Positions 24,160-34,173 of a DNA stretch of 64,000 bases are shown piece by piece. Made by a program: the position numbers and the translations under genes. The notes under the pieces are model-generated. The model was not told the origin of the DNA, ran no database searches, and worked only from the letters and a program-made list of their open reading frames with translations. The stretch lies in assembly GCF_014280935.1 (NCBI RefSeq), contig NZ_JACLZI010000066.1, forward strand, positions 1-64,000. The letters run 5' to 3'. The stretch is from Aquibacillus kalidii (GTDB taxonomy: Bacteria > Bacillota > Bacilli > Bacillales > Amphibacillaceae). Position 1 is the stretch's first letter, and each line of letters begins with the position of its first letter.

Positions 24160-25077
24160 ATGCGAGTAACACAGGGTATGCTGAGTAATAATATGTTACG
24201 GAATATGAGTAATAGCTATAATAGTTTAGGAAAATATATGGATCAGTTGGCTACAGGAAAGAAAATAAATAAACCCTCTGATGACCCAGTAGTGGCGATG
24301 AAGGGGATGAATTATCGATCCGAATTAAAAAATGTAGAGCAATACCAAAGAAATATTAGTGAAGTGCATAATTGGATGGATAACTCCGATTCTGCTTTGG
24401 ATCAAACAACAAGTACTCTACACAGGCTGCGTGAACTTGCGGTTCAATCGGCAAATGGCACTTATGATAAGGATCAACGTGAGGCTATTGCTGCCGAAGT
24501 GGATCAACTAAAGGAGCATTTAGTAGGTATTTCCAATACGAAAGTAAATGGTAAGTATATTTTTAATGGAACAAAAACAACAGGGGATGGGCCTGTGAAA
24601 TTGGATGCTAATGGTATGGTTATTAGTACTCCAGATCAAGAGGGTTTAATAGATAGTAAAAAAACAGTACTTATAGAAGTATCCAGGGGAACGAGTATAC
24701 AAGCGAACATTGATCCTACTAGCATTTTTACTAAATCGTTTTTTGAAGAGATTGAGAACTTTTCATCTGCGCTTAAAGCAGATGAAGTTAATTTCGACCA
24801 AAGTAAATTGGGAACAGCCATCTCTAAAATGGATGATAATATTAATGTTGTTGTAAATGCAAGAGCAGACTTAGGTGCTAGAATGAATAGGTTGGATCTA
24901 ATTGAAAATCGTGTTGCTGATCAGGAAGTTAGTGCTACTAAAAAGATGTCTGACAACGAAGATGCAGATATGGAAAAGGTAATGATTGGTTTAACAGCTC
25001 AAGAAAGTATCCATCGTGCTGCGTTAAGTGCTGGGGCACGAGTGATTCAACCGACTTTATTAGATTTCTTAAGATAG
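24160..25077 (+). CDS. flgL: FlgL, hook-filament junction protein 3
   Basis: The 305-residue flagellin-related junction protein has the N-terminus MRVTQGMLSNNMLRNMS and LATGKKINKPSDDPV around residues 30-44, with the C-terminal coil SIHRAALSAGARVIQPTLLD. I start at the ATG at 24160, the family-typical MRVTQ. An ATG two codons earlier (24154) is possible and closer to the AAGGTAGG site that overlaps the flgK stop. A strong terminator follows. Confidence 0.95.
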   Translation: MRVTQGMLSNNMLRNMSNSYNSLGKYMDQLATGKKINKPSDDPVVAMKGMNYRSELKNVEQYQRNISEVHNWMDNSDSALDQTTSTLHRLRELAVQSANGTYDKDQREAIAAEVDQLKEHLVGISNTKVNGKYIFNGTKTTGDGPVKLDANGMVISTPDQEGLIDSKKTVLIEVSRGTSIQANIDPTSIFTKSFFEEIENFSSALKADEVNFDQSKLGTAISKMDDNINVVVNARADLGARMNRLDLIENRVADQEVSATKKMSDNEDADMEKVMIGLTAQESIHRAALSAGARVIQPTLLDFLR

Positions 25078-25087
25078 AAAAATTAGT

Positions 25088-25121
25088 TCTTGCCACTGCT
25101 TTAGTGGCAAGGCTTTTTATT
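25088..25121 (+). terminator. intrinsic terminator behind flgL
   Basis: CTTGCCACT and AGTGGCAAG form a perfect 9-bp stem with a 5-nt loop, followed by GCTTTTTATT. It separates flgM-flgN-flgK-flgL from yviE-fliW-csrA, at least in part. Confidence 0.92.
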
Positions 25122-25146
25122 AGCGATCAGAAATGGTGGTGTAGAC

Positions 25147-25701
25147 ATGGAAATACCTCAAATAAGAATTCAAACCCAATTAGCGAAGCTACAAATACAT
25201 ACAGAGCCAGCAACACTAACAATGGAGCAGCCTAAAGCAATTCAAAGCATTGAACAACCTAAAGCTGATATCAAGATAAAAACAATTCCTTCTAAGTTAT
25301 CCATTGATCAGACTCAAGCATGGAATGATATGGATTTAAAAAATGTTTTTAAACGAACAGAAGAAGCAGCAAATCTGGGGAAACAAGATCTATTTCAAGG
25401 TATAGCGAGACGAATTCAACAGGGAGCGGAATTAATGAAAATAGAAAACAAAGGCAATCCTATAAAAAGGCAAGCAATTGAAAATGGATTTGATGAACCA
25501 AAGCAATTTAATATTGGTTGGATTCCCTCTGCTGGATCTGTTAAAATACACTATCAAAAGGCAAAAGTAGAAATAAATGTAACTCCGAGAAAGCCTATCA
25601 TTGAAACAACGCCACAAAAACCAGAAGTGATTTATAATGTAGGTGATGTGGAGATAACTTTAGGACAAAGAAACGAATTAACTATTGATTTTGTTAATTG
25701 A
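25147..25701 (+). CDS. yviE: DUF6470 family protein (YviE-like)
   Basis: The 184-residue protein begins IPQIRIQTQLAKLQIHTEPA, the family-typical opening in which beta strands recur with the pattern IxxxxxPAxLxI. The centre is helical (about 68-105), and the C-terminus ends in short beta strands with GDVEITLGQRNELTIDFV. YviE is conserved between flgL and fliW across Bacillaceae, but its role in flagellar function is not settled. GGTGGTG precedes the ATG; fliW follows after 49 bp. Confidence 0.9.
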   Translation: MEIPQIRIQTQLAKLQIHTEPATLTMEQPKAIQSIEQPKADIKIKTIPSKLSIDQTQAWNDMDLKNVFKRTEEAANLGKQDLFQGIARRIQQGAELMKIENKGNPIKRQAIENGFDEPKQFNIGWIPSAGSVKIHYQKAKVEINVTPRKPIIETTPQKPEVIYNVGDVEITLGQRNELTIDFVN

Positions 25702-25750
25702 AAGCAACGAGGTATAAAAATTTAAGTTTCTATATAAGATGGGGTGAATT

Positions 25751-26203
25751 ATGCTGATTCAAACAAAATATTTTGGCGAAATTGAAATAAATAAAGAGCA
25801 AATAATTGAGTTTACGCAAGGGATACCTGGATTCCTAGAGGAAAGGCAATTTGTACTATTGCCATTAGAAGAAAATGAATTTTTTTACGTATTACAGTCT
25901 GTTAAACATGCGAATCCTGCATTTATCGTTGTAAATCCATTTCATTTTGTTTCACAATACGAATTTGATTTAGATGAAGTAACACTTAAATTACTTGATA
26001 TAGAGTCACAATCAGATGTACAAGTTTTGTGCATTGTCTCTCTTAAGGAACCATTTGAAACGAGCACGGCTAATTTACAAGCGCCTATTATCATCAATCA
26101 TAAAAATAAAAGAGCAAGACAGTATATTACCAATTCAAAGGATTATTCAACAAAAGAAAGGTTATTTATGAAGTCAAATACCTCCGAGGTAAAGGAGGAT
26201 TAA
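25751..26203 (+). CDS. fliW: FliW, flagellar assembly factor and CsrA antagonist
   Basis: The 150-residue cytoplasmic protein has the typical motif [20 protein letters not shown] (about 19-38) and [10 protein letters not shown]. FliW binds either free flagellin or CsrA. When flagellin leaves the cell, freed FliW captures CsrA and so relieves repression of hag. GGGGTG precedes the ATG. csrA follows after 2 bp and hag with its CsrA sites comes next, so all three partners of the loop are adjacent. Confidence 0.96.
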   Translation: MLIQTKYFGEIEINKEQIIEFTQGIPGFLEERQFVLLPLEENEFFYVLQSVKHANPAFIVVNPFHFVSQYEFDLDEVTLKLLDIESQSDVQVLCIVSLKEPFETSTANLQAPIIINHKNKRARQYITNSKDYSTKERLFMKSNTSEVKED

Positions 26204-26205
26204 TT

Positions 26206-26436
26206 ATGTTAGTACTTACTAGAAAAATTAATGAAGCAATTAAAATTGGTGAAGACATAGAACTAAAGGTACTCGCCGTTGATGGTGACCAAATAAAATT
26301 AGGAATATCTGCGCCAAAGCATATTGATATTCATCGCATGGAAGTATACCTAGATATTCAAGAGCAGAATAGCGAAGCAGCAAAGGTTTCGACAGATTTA
26401 TTTAATATTTTTAAAAAAAGTACTAAAAATGATTAA
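26206..26436 (+). CDS. csrA: CsrA, translational repressor of flagellin
   Basis: The 76-residue RNA-binding dimer has the invariant start [20 protein letters not shown] and the [12 protein letters not shown] segment (about 43-54) that forms the RNA-binding edge. It blocks hag translation by covering the ribosome binding site. AAAGGAGG lies before the ATG. The stop codon overlaps the -35 element of the hag sigma-D promoter, so no terminator separates csrA from hag. Confidence 0.97.
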   Translation: MLVLTRKINEAIKIGEDIELKVLAVDGDQIKLGISAPKHIDIHRMEVYLDIQEQNSEAAKVSTDLFNIFKKSTKND

Positions 26437-26460
26437 ACATCTTGTTAATCGTTCCGATAA
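26434..26460 (+). promoter_or_regulatory. sigma-D promoter of hag
   Basis: TAAA (26434-26437), a 15-bp spacer and TCCGATAA (26453-26460) fit TAAA-N15-GCCGATAT, with the same -10 as the flgM promoter. The -35 shares bases with the csrA stop codon. The leader that follows is about 100 nt and structured (CTAAAG...CTTTAG and the CsrA hairpin). Confidence 0.9.
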
Positions 26461-26521
26461 TATAAGTGTAGCCAAGGTGAGCTAAAGACGGCCGCTTTAG
26501 TTTACTTGGTAAAACTAAATC

Positions 26522-26554
26522 AACCACATGGATGTGGGTTCAAACTCAAGGAGG
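26522..26554 (+). promoter_or_regulatory. two CsrA-binding sites in the hag leader
   Basis: CATGGATG (26527-26534) sits at the top of a hairpin AACCACAT/ATGTGGGTT (26522-26540) and fits the CsrA site CANGGANG with the GGA in the loop. CAAGGAGG (26547-26554) also fits and is the Shine-Dalgarno sequence itself. Two sites 20 nt apart, one overlapping the ribosome binding site, are the arrangement described for B. subtilis hag. Confidence 0.85.
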
Positions 26555-26563
26555 AAATTTAAA

Positions 26564-27388
26564 ATGAGAATTAATCACAATATCGCAGCTCTTAACACAT
26601 ACCGCCAATTAAGCAATGCAAATGGTGCGCAATCTAAATCAATGGAAAAATTATCTTCAGGTCTACGTATCAACCGTGCTGGTGATGACGCAGCTGGTCT
26701 ATCTATCTCAGAAAAAATGCGTGGTCAAATCCGTGGTTTAGAACAAGCTTCTCGTAACTCTCAAGATGGTATTTCTCTAATCCAAACTGCTGAGGGTGGA
26801 TTAAACGAAACACACTCAATTCTTCAAAGAATGAGAGAATTAGCGGTACAAGGTGCTAACGATACAAACGTTGCAGCTGACCGTGATGCAATCAAAGATG
26901 AATTAGAAGCACTTAGAACAGAAATCGATAGAATTTCTACAGATACTCAATTTAACGAACAAGACTTATTAGCTGCATCAGGTACTTATGATTTCCAAGT
27001 TGGAGCTAACTCTGGTCAAACTATCACTTTATCTATTGGAAAAATGGATGCTGCCTCATTGGCGACAGGACTTACTTCAGCTGGTATTACTGGTTTAGCA
27101 TCATCTGGTGACTTTTCATCATTCGTAACAACTGTAAATGATGCAATCACAAAGGTTTCATCTGAACGTTCTAACTTAGGTGCTGTTCAAAACCGTTTAG
27201 AGCACACTATCGCTAACCTTGATACAAGTGCTGAAAACTTAACAGCTGCTGAATCTCGTGTTCGTGACGTTGATATGGCAAAAGAAATGATGAATCAAAC
27301 TAAGAATTCAATACTTGCTCAAGCTTCTCAAGCTATGTTGGCTCAAGCTAACCAACAACCTCAAGGTGTTTTACAGTTATTAAGATAA
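26564..27388 (+). CDS. hag: flagellin
   Basis: The 274-residue filament protein has conserved D0/D1 ends (MRINHNIAALNTYRQLSNAN, SSGLRINRAGDDAAGLSISE; C-terminus ESRVRDVDMAKEMMNQTKNS, ending LAQANQQPQGVLQLLR) and only a short middle (about 150-185), so it lacks D2/D3 domains. I use the ATG at 26564, right behind the CAAGGAGG site. Codon use is that of a highly expressed gene. The nearby Maf and pse genes suggest that surface Ser/Thr residues carry pseudaminic acid. Expression is under sigma-D, CsrA and FliW. Confidence 0.98.
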   Translation: MRINHNIAALNTYRQLSNANGAQSKSMEKLSSGLRINRAGDDAAGLSISEKMRGQIRGLEQASRNSQDGISLIQTAEGGLNETHSILQRMRELAVQGANDTNVAADRDAIKDELEALRTEIDRISTDTQFNEQDLLAASGTYDFQVGANSGQTITLSIGKMDAASLATGLTSAGITGLASSGDFSSFVTTVNDAITKVSSERSNLGAVQNRLEHTIANLDTSAENLTAAESRVRDVDMAKEMMNQTKNSILAQASQAMLAQANQQPQGVLQLLR

Positions 27389-27397
27389 TAATTTTAC

Positions 27398-27436
27398 AGA
27401 TGGACAACTTAAGCATAAGTTGTCCATCTTATTCTT
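27398..27436 (+). terminator. intrinsic terminator of hag
   Basis: AGATGGACAACTT and AAGTTGTCCATCT form a perfect 13-bp stem with a 6-nt loop, followed by TATTCTTT. The following maf gene starts 15 bp later, so its transcription may depend on partial read-through. Confidence 0.9.
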
Positions 27437-27451
27437 TAGGAGTGATTTTTT

Positions 27452-29236
27452 ATGGTGAATATTCTGAATTTAAATAGTCCTATAGACGACATGCAAGATG
27501 ATTTGTTGATCGTTAAAGCTAAAACCGGTGAACCTATTGGAATTCAAGGAGGATATTATTTAAACAGTAAATATGATCCAAAGAAAGAAGCAAACCAATT
27601 AGCTAATCGATATTATAAAAAGAATTTTACCCATGTTCTATTTGGCCTTTCTTTTGGTTACTTAGCGAACGAACTTTTAAAAAAAATGGGAAAAACAGAT
27701 TTTTTACTTATTGTCGAACCAAACAAATACTTGTTTGAAATTGTAAAGAAAAGTGGTGTATTGGCCGGTTTATTAGATCATAGTCAAGTACTTTTCTTAA
27801 TTGGTTATGAATTTAATACAGTTGAAGAGGAGGTTAAAAAGTTTGTCCATTCAAAATCAAGAAACATTGGGCAAGTAGAATTTATCTTATCCCCCAATTA
27901 TGATAAGCTACATCCTCATTTATACAAACACCTCAAGGAAGAGATAATAAAGAACGTGAGATTGTCAATAGTAAATGTTGCCACACTTGTAAAGTTTGAC
28001 AAATCATGGCATGATAACTTTTTGCATAATTTATATAGTTTATGGAAGGCTGTACCGTTTAAAAACTTTGAAAATAAATTTGATTGTCCGGTGATCATTG
28101 CTGCCTCGGGGCCATCTTTAAATAAGCAATTAGATAAATTAAGGAATCTTAGAGATAAAAATAAAGCCATAATAATAGCTGCGGGCTCAACGATTAATCC
28201 ATTACTAAATGCGGGAATTAAACCTCATCTAATCGTATCAATTGATGGTGGAGAAGCAAATTGGAACCATTTTAAAGATATAAATTTTGATGATATTCCT
28301 CTATTCTATGGTTTTAATGTCCACAAAAATATTGTGAATAAGCATAATGGCTTAAAAGTAATTTTTAATTCATATGAACAGGGATTAACTAATTGGATAA
28401 ACAGTCTTGCGGGTACAGAGTTAGGTTTCCTACACAGTGGTGCATCTGTAGCAAACTTTTGTTTTCAAATTGCCCAAAAAATAACTACTGGCCCAATTGC
28501 TCTAGTAGGACAGGATTTGGCATATACTGATAACTTAACTCATGCTGTCGGAAACAAGAACACTAAATTAATCCCTAATAATGAAATTCAAAATAACAAA
28601 AAGTATGTTGAGGTGCAAGGCTATTATGGTAAATCTGTACTTAGTGATTATTCTTTTTTAAGTATGAAAAAAGCATTTGAAGATATGGTTCTCTATTTCA
28701 GAAATAAGGGAGTAGATCGTACGATTTTTAATTGTACGGAAGGAGGGGCTTTTATTGAAGGAATAATTAACCTAAGTTTCGGAGAATTTATTAGTAAATA
28801 TTGTGAGACAAACTATAAATCAGAATTGATCGAAGCTTTCCAAATAAGAAATGAAGAAAAAATTTCAAGAGAAAAGGTTACTCAAGGATTAAAGGAAGAA
28901 AAAGTAAATCTTAAAAGTCTAGAAAGAACTGTAAAGAAAGCAATAAACACAATCAAAGGTATTTCAGAGACAACGGAATATATCGACAACATAATCTTGA
29001 AAAAACTTGATCGTCTTGATGATGAGATAACTAGGTATTCCAAAAATAATATAATCCATAGTCAGATTATGTCAATAAGCTTTAAAATAGACCACATTTA
29101 TCAGGAGAATGAAAACGAAACGAAATTAGAAAGAAAAAATAGAGTAATTAAGAAATCTAAAGCACTATATAAAAGTATTTTAGAAGCTGTTGAGTATTCA
29201 TTGGAAATAATTGAAGATATAGAAAACGAAAGATAA
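27452..29236 (+). CDS. maf: Maf-type flagellin glycosyltransferase (motility accessory factor, DUF115)
   Basis: The 594-residue protein has the DUF115/MAF_flag10 core: PVIIAASGPSLNKQLDKL (about 213-230), IIAAGSTINPLLNAGIKPHL and VSIDGGEANWNHF. These residues resemble the nucleotide-sugar pocket of sialyltransferases and MptE. An N-terminal domain (about 1-190) and a helical C-terminal tail (about 470-594) flank it. Maf proteins transfer pseudaminic or legionaminic acid onto flagellin in the cytoplasm. The position between hag and a complete pseudaminic-acid pathway fits exactly. AGGAGTG precedes the ATG. Confidence 0.93.
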   Translation: MVNILNLNSPIDDMQDDLLIVKAKTGEPIGIQGGYYLNSKYDPKKEANQLANRYYKKNFTHVLFGLSFGYLANELLKKMGKTDFLLIVEPNKYLFEIVKKSGVLAGLLDHSQVLFLIGYEFNTVEEEVKKFVHSKSRNIGQVEFILSPNYDKLHPHLYKHLKEEIIKNVRLSIVNVATLVKFDKSWHDNFLHNLYSLWKAVPFKNFENKFDCPVIIAASGPSLNKQLDKLRNLRDKNKAIIIAAGSTINPLLNAGIKPHLIVSIDGGEANWNHFKDINFDDIPLFYGFNVHKNIVNKHNGLKVIFNSYEQGLTNWINSLAGTELGFLHSGASVANFCFQIAQKITTGPIALVGQDLAYTDNLTHAVGNKNTKLIPNNEIQNNKKYVEVQGYYGKSVLSDYSFLSMKKAFEDMVLYFRNKGVDRTIFNCTEGGAFIEGIINLSFGEFISKYCETNYKSELIEAFQIRNEEKISREKVTQGLKEEKVNLKSLERTVKKAINTIKGISETTEYIDNIILKKLDRLDDEITRYSKNNIIHSQIMSISFKIDHIYQENENETKLERKNRVIKKSKALYKSILEAVEYSLEIIEDIENER

Positions 29237-29250
29237 GGGAGTGAATAGTT

Positions 29251-29598
29251 ATGGAAAAAATTGTAAAAGAAACCTTAATAAGCTTACAAGAATACTTGCC
29301 CCGTTTAATAAACGGGTGCAGTCAGGTCGTTGATAATTTGAAGGAAGGCGACGAAGGAAGTGGTTTACGTAAAATGCCTTCTATTGTAGAAGGGATGCAA
29401 TGGGTGTTTGAAGCTGTGTCCGGGATACAAAACAATGGATTTTTGCATAATATTTACTTACATTCACTTAAAGAACACTTTAAAGAAGTAGTTAAAGCAC
29501 TAGAAATTGGTGATTATGTATTATTAGCGGATGTACTTAACTATGAAATACTTCCAGTTTTAGAAGAATGGTTGGAAATAGCCGAAGAATTGGCATGA
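29251..29598 (+). CDS. conserved small protein of the flagellin-glycosylation locus, function unknown
   Basis: I do not recognise a named family with certainty. The 115-residue acidic protein looks fully helical: EYLPRLINGCSQVVDNLKEG, then MPSIVEGMQWVFEAVSGI, then a C-terminal ILPVLEEWLEIAEELA. No catalytic motif is visible. GGGAGTG precedes the ATG, and the gene lies 14 bp behind maf and 65 bp before pseB, so it is co-transcribed with them. It may be a partner or chaperone of Maf or flagellin; this is only inference from position. Confidence 0.85.
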   Translation: MEKIVKETLISLQEYLPRLINGCSQVVDNLKEGDEGSGLRKMPSIVEGMQWVFEAVSGIQNNGFLHNIYLHSLKEHFKEVVKALEIGDYVLLADVLNYEILPVLEEWLEIAEELA

Positions 29599-29636
29599 TT
29601 TGGGGAAGTGTTGGGAAGATTAACAAAGATTGATAA

Positions 29637-30638
<1,002 letters not shown>

Positions 30639-30661
30639 CTATTTTGTATAGGAGTTTGAAG

Positions 30662-31819
30662 ATGAGAGAGTCATTTTTGCCGTATGGAAAGCAATGGATA
30701 GATGATGAGGATATTCAGAAAGTGATAGAAGTACTAAAGAGTGATTATTTAACTACGGGACCTTATATTGAACAATTTGAAAAAGATATTGCCAGTTTTG
30801 TCGGGACAAAATATGCAGTAGCATTTTCAAATGGTACTGCAGCTCTGCATGGAGCTTGTTTTGCAGCAGATATTAAGGAAGGGGATGAGGTAATCACCTC
30901 ACCAATGACCTTCGTTGCAAGTGCTAATTGTGTATTATATCAGGGGGGAAAACCTGTATTTGTTGATGTCGATGAAATGACATACAATATAGATCCAGGA
31001 AAAATTGAAGAGAAAATTAATAATAGTACAAAAGCAATTATTCCGGTTGATTTTACAGGTCAGCCAGCTGATCTAGATAAAATTATGGAGATTGCAAAGG
31101 AAAATAATTTAATCGTCATTGAAGATGCTGCACATGCTTTAGGTGCAACATACAAAGGACGAAAAATTGGATCTATCTCTGATATGACAATGTTTAGCTT
31201 TCATCCTGTAAAGCATATTACTTCAGGTGAAGGTGGAATTATAACAACAAATAATGAAATGTATTATCAAAAACTCTTACAATTTCGTTCACACGGCATC
31301 ACCAGAGAGCATGATAAGATAAAAGATAATCATGGTCCATGGTATTATGAGATGCAATTTTTGGGATATAACTACCGTATGACAGATATTCAGGCTGCAT
31401 TAGGATCTAGCCAATTGAGAAAAATAGATCGTTTTATTGAACTTCGTAAAAAATATGTTCATTTATACAATGAAGCATTTAGTAATGTAGAAGAATTCAC
31501 CACACCTTTTCAAAAACAAGATGGTGATTCAAGTTGGCATTTATACATTATCCGTCTAAATTTAGAGAAATTGAAAGTTAATCGAAAAGCAATTTACGAA
31601 GAACTATTGCAACAGAACATAGGAGTAAATGTTCATTACATTCCTGTTCATTTACAACCATATTATCAGGAAAGAGGATATAAACAGGGAAGTTGTCCAA
31701 TAGCAGAAAATCTTTATGAGGAGATTATAACCTTGCCATTATTTCCTGCAATGACTGAGAAAGACGTAATGGATGTAATACGTGTGGTTAAAAGTGTTAT
31801 TAGTCAATATAGAAGGTGA
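30662..31819 (+). CDS. pseC: UDP-4-amino-4,6-dideoxy-N-acetyl-beta-L-altrosamine transaminase
   Basis: The 385-residue PLP enzyme of the DegT/DnrJ/EryC1/StrS family aminates C4 of the PseB product. The PLP lysine lies in FSFHPVKHITSGEGG (about 180-194), and VAFSNGTAALHGA and IEDAAHALGA are present. I start at ATG 30662, which has TAGGAG 7 nt upstream and gives MRESFLPYGKQWID as in other PseC; the earlier TTG at 30644 has no such site. pseF follows after 4 bp. Confidence 0.95.
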   Translation: MRESFLPYGKQWIDDEDIQKVIEVLKSDYLTTGPYIEQFEKDIASFVGTKYAVAFSNGTAALHGACFAADIKEGDEVITSPMTFVASANCVLYQGGKPVFVDVDEMTYNIDPGKIEEKINNSTKAIIPVDFTGQPADLDKIMEIAKENNLIVIEDAAHALGATYKGRKIGSISDMTMFSFHPVKHITSGEGGIITTNNEMYYQKLLQFRSHGITREHDKIKDNHGPWYYEMQFLGYNYRMTDIQAALGSSQLRKIDRFIELRKKYVHLYNEAFSNVEEFTTPFQKQDGDSSWHLYIIRLNLEKLKVNRKAIYEELLQQNIGVNVHYIPVHLQPYYQERGYKQGSCPIAENLYEEIITLPLFPAMTEKDVMDVIRVVKSVISQYRR

Positions 31820-31823
31820 ACTA

Positions 31824-32549
31824 ATGAAAATAGCTGTTATTATTCAAGCAAGAATGGGATCCACTAGGTTACCCGGAAAAATCTTGATGGAAGTTATGGG
31901 AAAACCATTAATTGAATACCAAATCGAAAGAATCAATCAAACTAGATCTATAGATGAAGTCATCATTGCAACTACTACAAAAAGTGAAGACGATTCGATT
32001 GTGAATCTTTGTAATAAAAGAAAAATTAACTTTTTCAGGGGATCAGAAGAAGATGTTCTTTCTAGATTTTATGATACAGCTGTTAAATATAACGTTGATG
32101 TAATAGTTCGTTTAACATCGGATTGCCCTTTAATAGACCCAGAAGTAATTGATAGAACAGTATATTATTTTTTGAATAACAGTTTTGATTATGTATCTAA
32201 TACTGTAAATAGAAAATATCCAAGAGGTTTAGATGTCGAAGTACTAACTATGAATACTTTAACTAGAATGCACAATGAGGCAAAATCGAAATGTGAAAGG
32301 GAGCATGTTACACCTTATGTGTTTAATAATTCAAATGATTTTATAATTGGATCTATTGAAAATGACATTGATCTAAGTTCTTATAGGTGGACAGTGGATA
32401 CTGAGGAAGACTTTTTATTAGTTAAAAAGATAATATCTTCTCTGTATCCTAAAACAGAATCTTTTCTCATGAAAGATATATTAGACTTACTGGAATTAAA
32501 CAGTGAATGGAAAGAAATAAATAATTATGTAAAACAAAAACTCTTATAG
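31824..32549 (+). CDS. pseF: pseudaminic acid cytidylyltransferase (PseF)
   Basis: The 241-residue nucleotidyltransferase starts with the activating loop IIQARMGSTRLPGKIL and contains RLTSDCPLIDPEVID (about 92-106) with the metal-binding Asp. In this pathway it converts pseudaminic acid to the donor CMP-Pse. The glycosyltransferase/cytidylyltransferase family to which it belongs (SpsF-like) is broad, and the PseF assignment rests on context. The ATG at 31824 has AGAAGGTG upstream. Confidence 0.9.
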   Translation: MKIAVIIQARMGSTRLPGKILMEVMGKPLIEYQIERINQTRSIDEVIIATTTKSEDDSIVNLCNKRKINFFRGSEEDVLSRFYDTAVKYNVDVIVRLTSDCPLIDPEVIDRTVYYFLNNSFDYVSNTVNRKYPRGLDVEVLTMNTLTRMHNEAKSKCEREHVTPYVFNNSNDFIIGSIENDIDLSSYRWTVDTEEDFLLVKKIISSLYPKTESFLMKDILDLLELNSEWKEINNYVKQKLL

Positions 32550-32563
32550 TAAAGGAATTATCA

Positions 32564-33631
32564 ATGATAGTCATTATTAGAGTTGATTCTTCAAATAGCA
32601 TAGGCACTGGACATGTATATCGTTGTGTGACATTAGCAGAACAGTTAAGAAATTACAAAGTTAAGGTCTTATTTATATGTATGAATCTAGAGGGTAACAG
32701 TATTAATTATATTAAGAATAATGGATTTGAAATTCGTATTATTAAATCTCTGAACAATAATGGAATGTTCTTATATTATGATGATTTAATGGATATCAAA
32801 GAGACTTGTAAAATCTTAACTGAATATCAAAATGATAATACTTGCTTAATAGTAGATCATTATAATATTGATATAAGTTTGGAGCTACAAGTTAGTCCAT
32901 ACATTAATAAAATCTTGGTAATAGATGATTTAGCCAATAGGAAACATTGTTGTGATTTGTTATTAGATCAAACATTTAATGAAGATGGGGAAAAATACAA
33001 AGGTCTTATAAATGATAGTTGTAAGAAGTTGTTAGGACTTAATTATGCACTTGTGCGAGAACAATTTAGAAGATATAGAAAGAAAAAGTTTTTTCTCGAT
33101 AATAAGAAAATTAAGATTCATGTGTTTTTTGGGGGAACTGATAATAATAATTTCACTTTTAAATATAGTGATCTAATCCTTCAAAATTTTGATAATACAT
33201 CAATAATTGCAATTGTGGGTGCAGGATTTAAGTTTACAGAAGAACTTATTTCTCTCGAAAAAAAATACTCAGGTAGATTTTATTGGAAACAAAATATTAC
33301 CAATATGGCTAAGACAATGGCAAGTTGTGATATAGCAATAGGTGCACCAGGAAGTACGACATGGGAAAGAGCATGTATTGGTTTACCAGCAGCATACTTT
33401 AGTATAGTTGATAATCAAGTAAATATATTGAAAAAAATGGAGCTCGATCACTTTTGTACTTATTTAGGAGATGCAAGAAAAACAACAGAACAAGAATTTA
33501 CCAATAAATTTAGTCAATTTATTAATAATAAAAAGGCGTTAAAAAAATATTTTATGATAAATACTATTTATCTTGACGGAAACGGTGCAAATCGAGTGGC
33601 TAAAAGTATTGAAATGTTATTAAAGGAATGA
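32564..33631 (+). CDS. pseG: UDP-2,4-diacetamido-2,4,6-trideoxy-beta-L-altropyranose hydrolase
   Basis: The 355-residue GT-B-fold hydrolase removes UDP in the fourth step of pseudaminic-acid synthesis. The family start RVDSSNSIGTGHVYRCVTLA (about 6-25) contains the catalytic His in GTGHVYR. VDHYNID follows, and the C-terminal UDP pocket includes GAPGSTTWERACIGLPA (about 262-278). AAAGGA precedes the ATG. The stop overlaps the pseH start by 4 bp (ATGA). The local sequence is very AT-rich compared with the flagellar genes around the island. Confidence 0.93.
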   Translation: MIVIIRVDSSNSIGTGHVYRCVTLAEQLRNYKVKVLFICMNLEGNSINYIKNNGFEIRIIKSLNNNGMFLYYDDLMDIKETCKILTEYQNDNTCLIVDHYNIDISLELQVSPYINKILVIDDLANRKHCCDLLLDQTFNEDGEKYKGLINDSCKKLLGLNYALVREQFRRYRKKKFFLDNKKIKIHVFFGGTDNNNFTFKYSDLILQNFDNTSIIAIVGAGFKFTEELISLEKKYSGRFYWKQNITNMAKTMASCDIAIGAPGSTTWERACIGLPAAYFSIVDNQVNILKKMELDHFCTYLGDARKTTEQEFTNKFSQFINNKKALKKYFMINTIYLDGNGANRVAKSIEMLLKE

Positions 33632-34173
33632 TCTTTTTGGAAGTGTGTTTATTTAATGATAAAGTAAAATTAATCCCTTATTCTGACAAACATGATATGC
33701 AAACTATTAAGTGGTTAAAAGATCCAGAAGTATATTTAAGTTTTGGATTAACTAGAAGAATAACTCTAAATTCTCATCGTGAGTGGGTAAAAAGTTTAAA
33801 AAACACATTGATTTGGGCAATTTATGATGTAGATAATTTTAAACACCAGGGTAATATTATTTTAAAAATAGATGTTCCGGAAAATTCCGCATATTTACAA
33901 ATTTACATAGGTAATGGAAAATATAGGAATAAAAAGATAGGCTATAATTCAATGAAGTGTGTCATAAATTTTGCATTTAATTTTTTGGATATATCCAAGT
34001 TGTGGCTTCATGTTTTTCCTGATAATGTTAAAGCAATAAATTTATATATGAAATTAGGATTTAATATTGAAGCTACAGAAAAACTGTCTCATTATTATAA
34101 TGGGGAGTATAAAGATCAAATGCGCTACTCTTTATTAAAAATGTATTGGGTTAAAAAGGAGAATAATAATTGA
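33628..34173 (+). CDS. pseH: UDP-4-amino-4,6-dideoxy-N-acetyl-beta-L-altrosamine N-acetyltransferase
   Basis: The 181-residue GNAT enzyme acetylates the C4 amino group made by PseC. The acetyl-CoA site appears as IYIGNGKYRNKKIGYNSMK (about 91-109), and the C-terminal part NVKAINLYMKLGFNIE is the usual GNAT end. It sits where the pathway needs it, between pseG and pseI. The ATG overlaps the pseG stop, and the next gene's TTG overlaps its own stop. Confidence 0.9.
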   Translation: MIFLEVCLFNDKVKLIPYSDKHDMQTIKWLKDPEVYLSFGLTRRITLNSHREWVKSLKNTLIWAIYDVDNFKHQGNIILKIDVPENSAYLQIYIGNGKYRNKKIGYNSMKCVINFAFNFLDISKLWLHVFPDNVKAINLYMKLGFNIEATEKLSHYYNGEYKDQMRYSLLKMYWVKKENNN

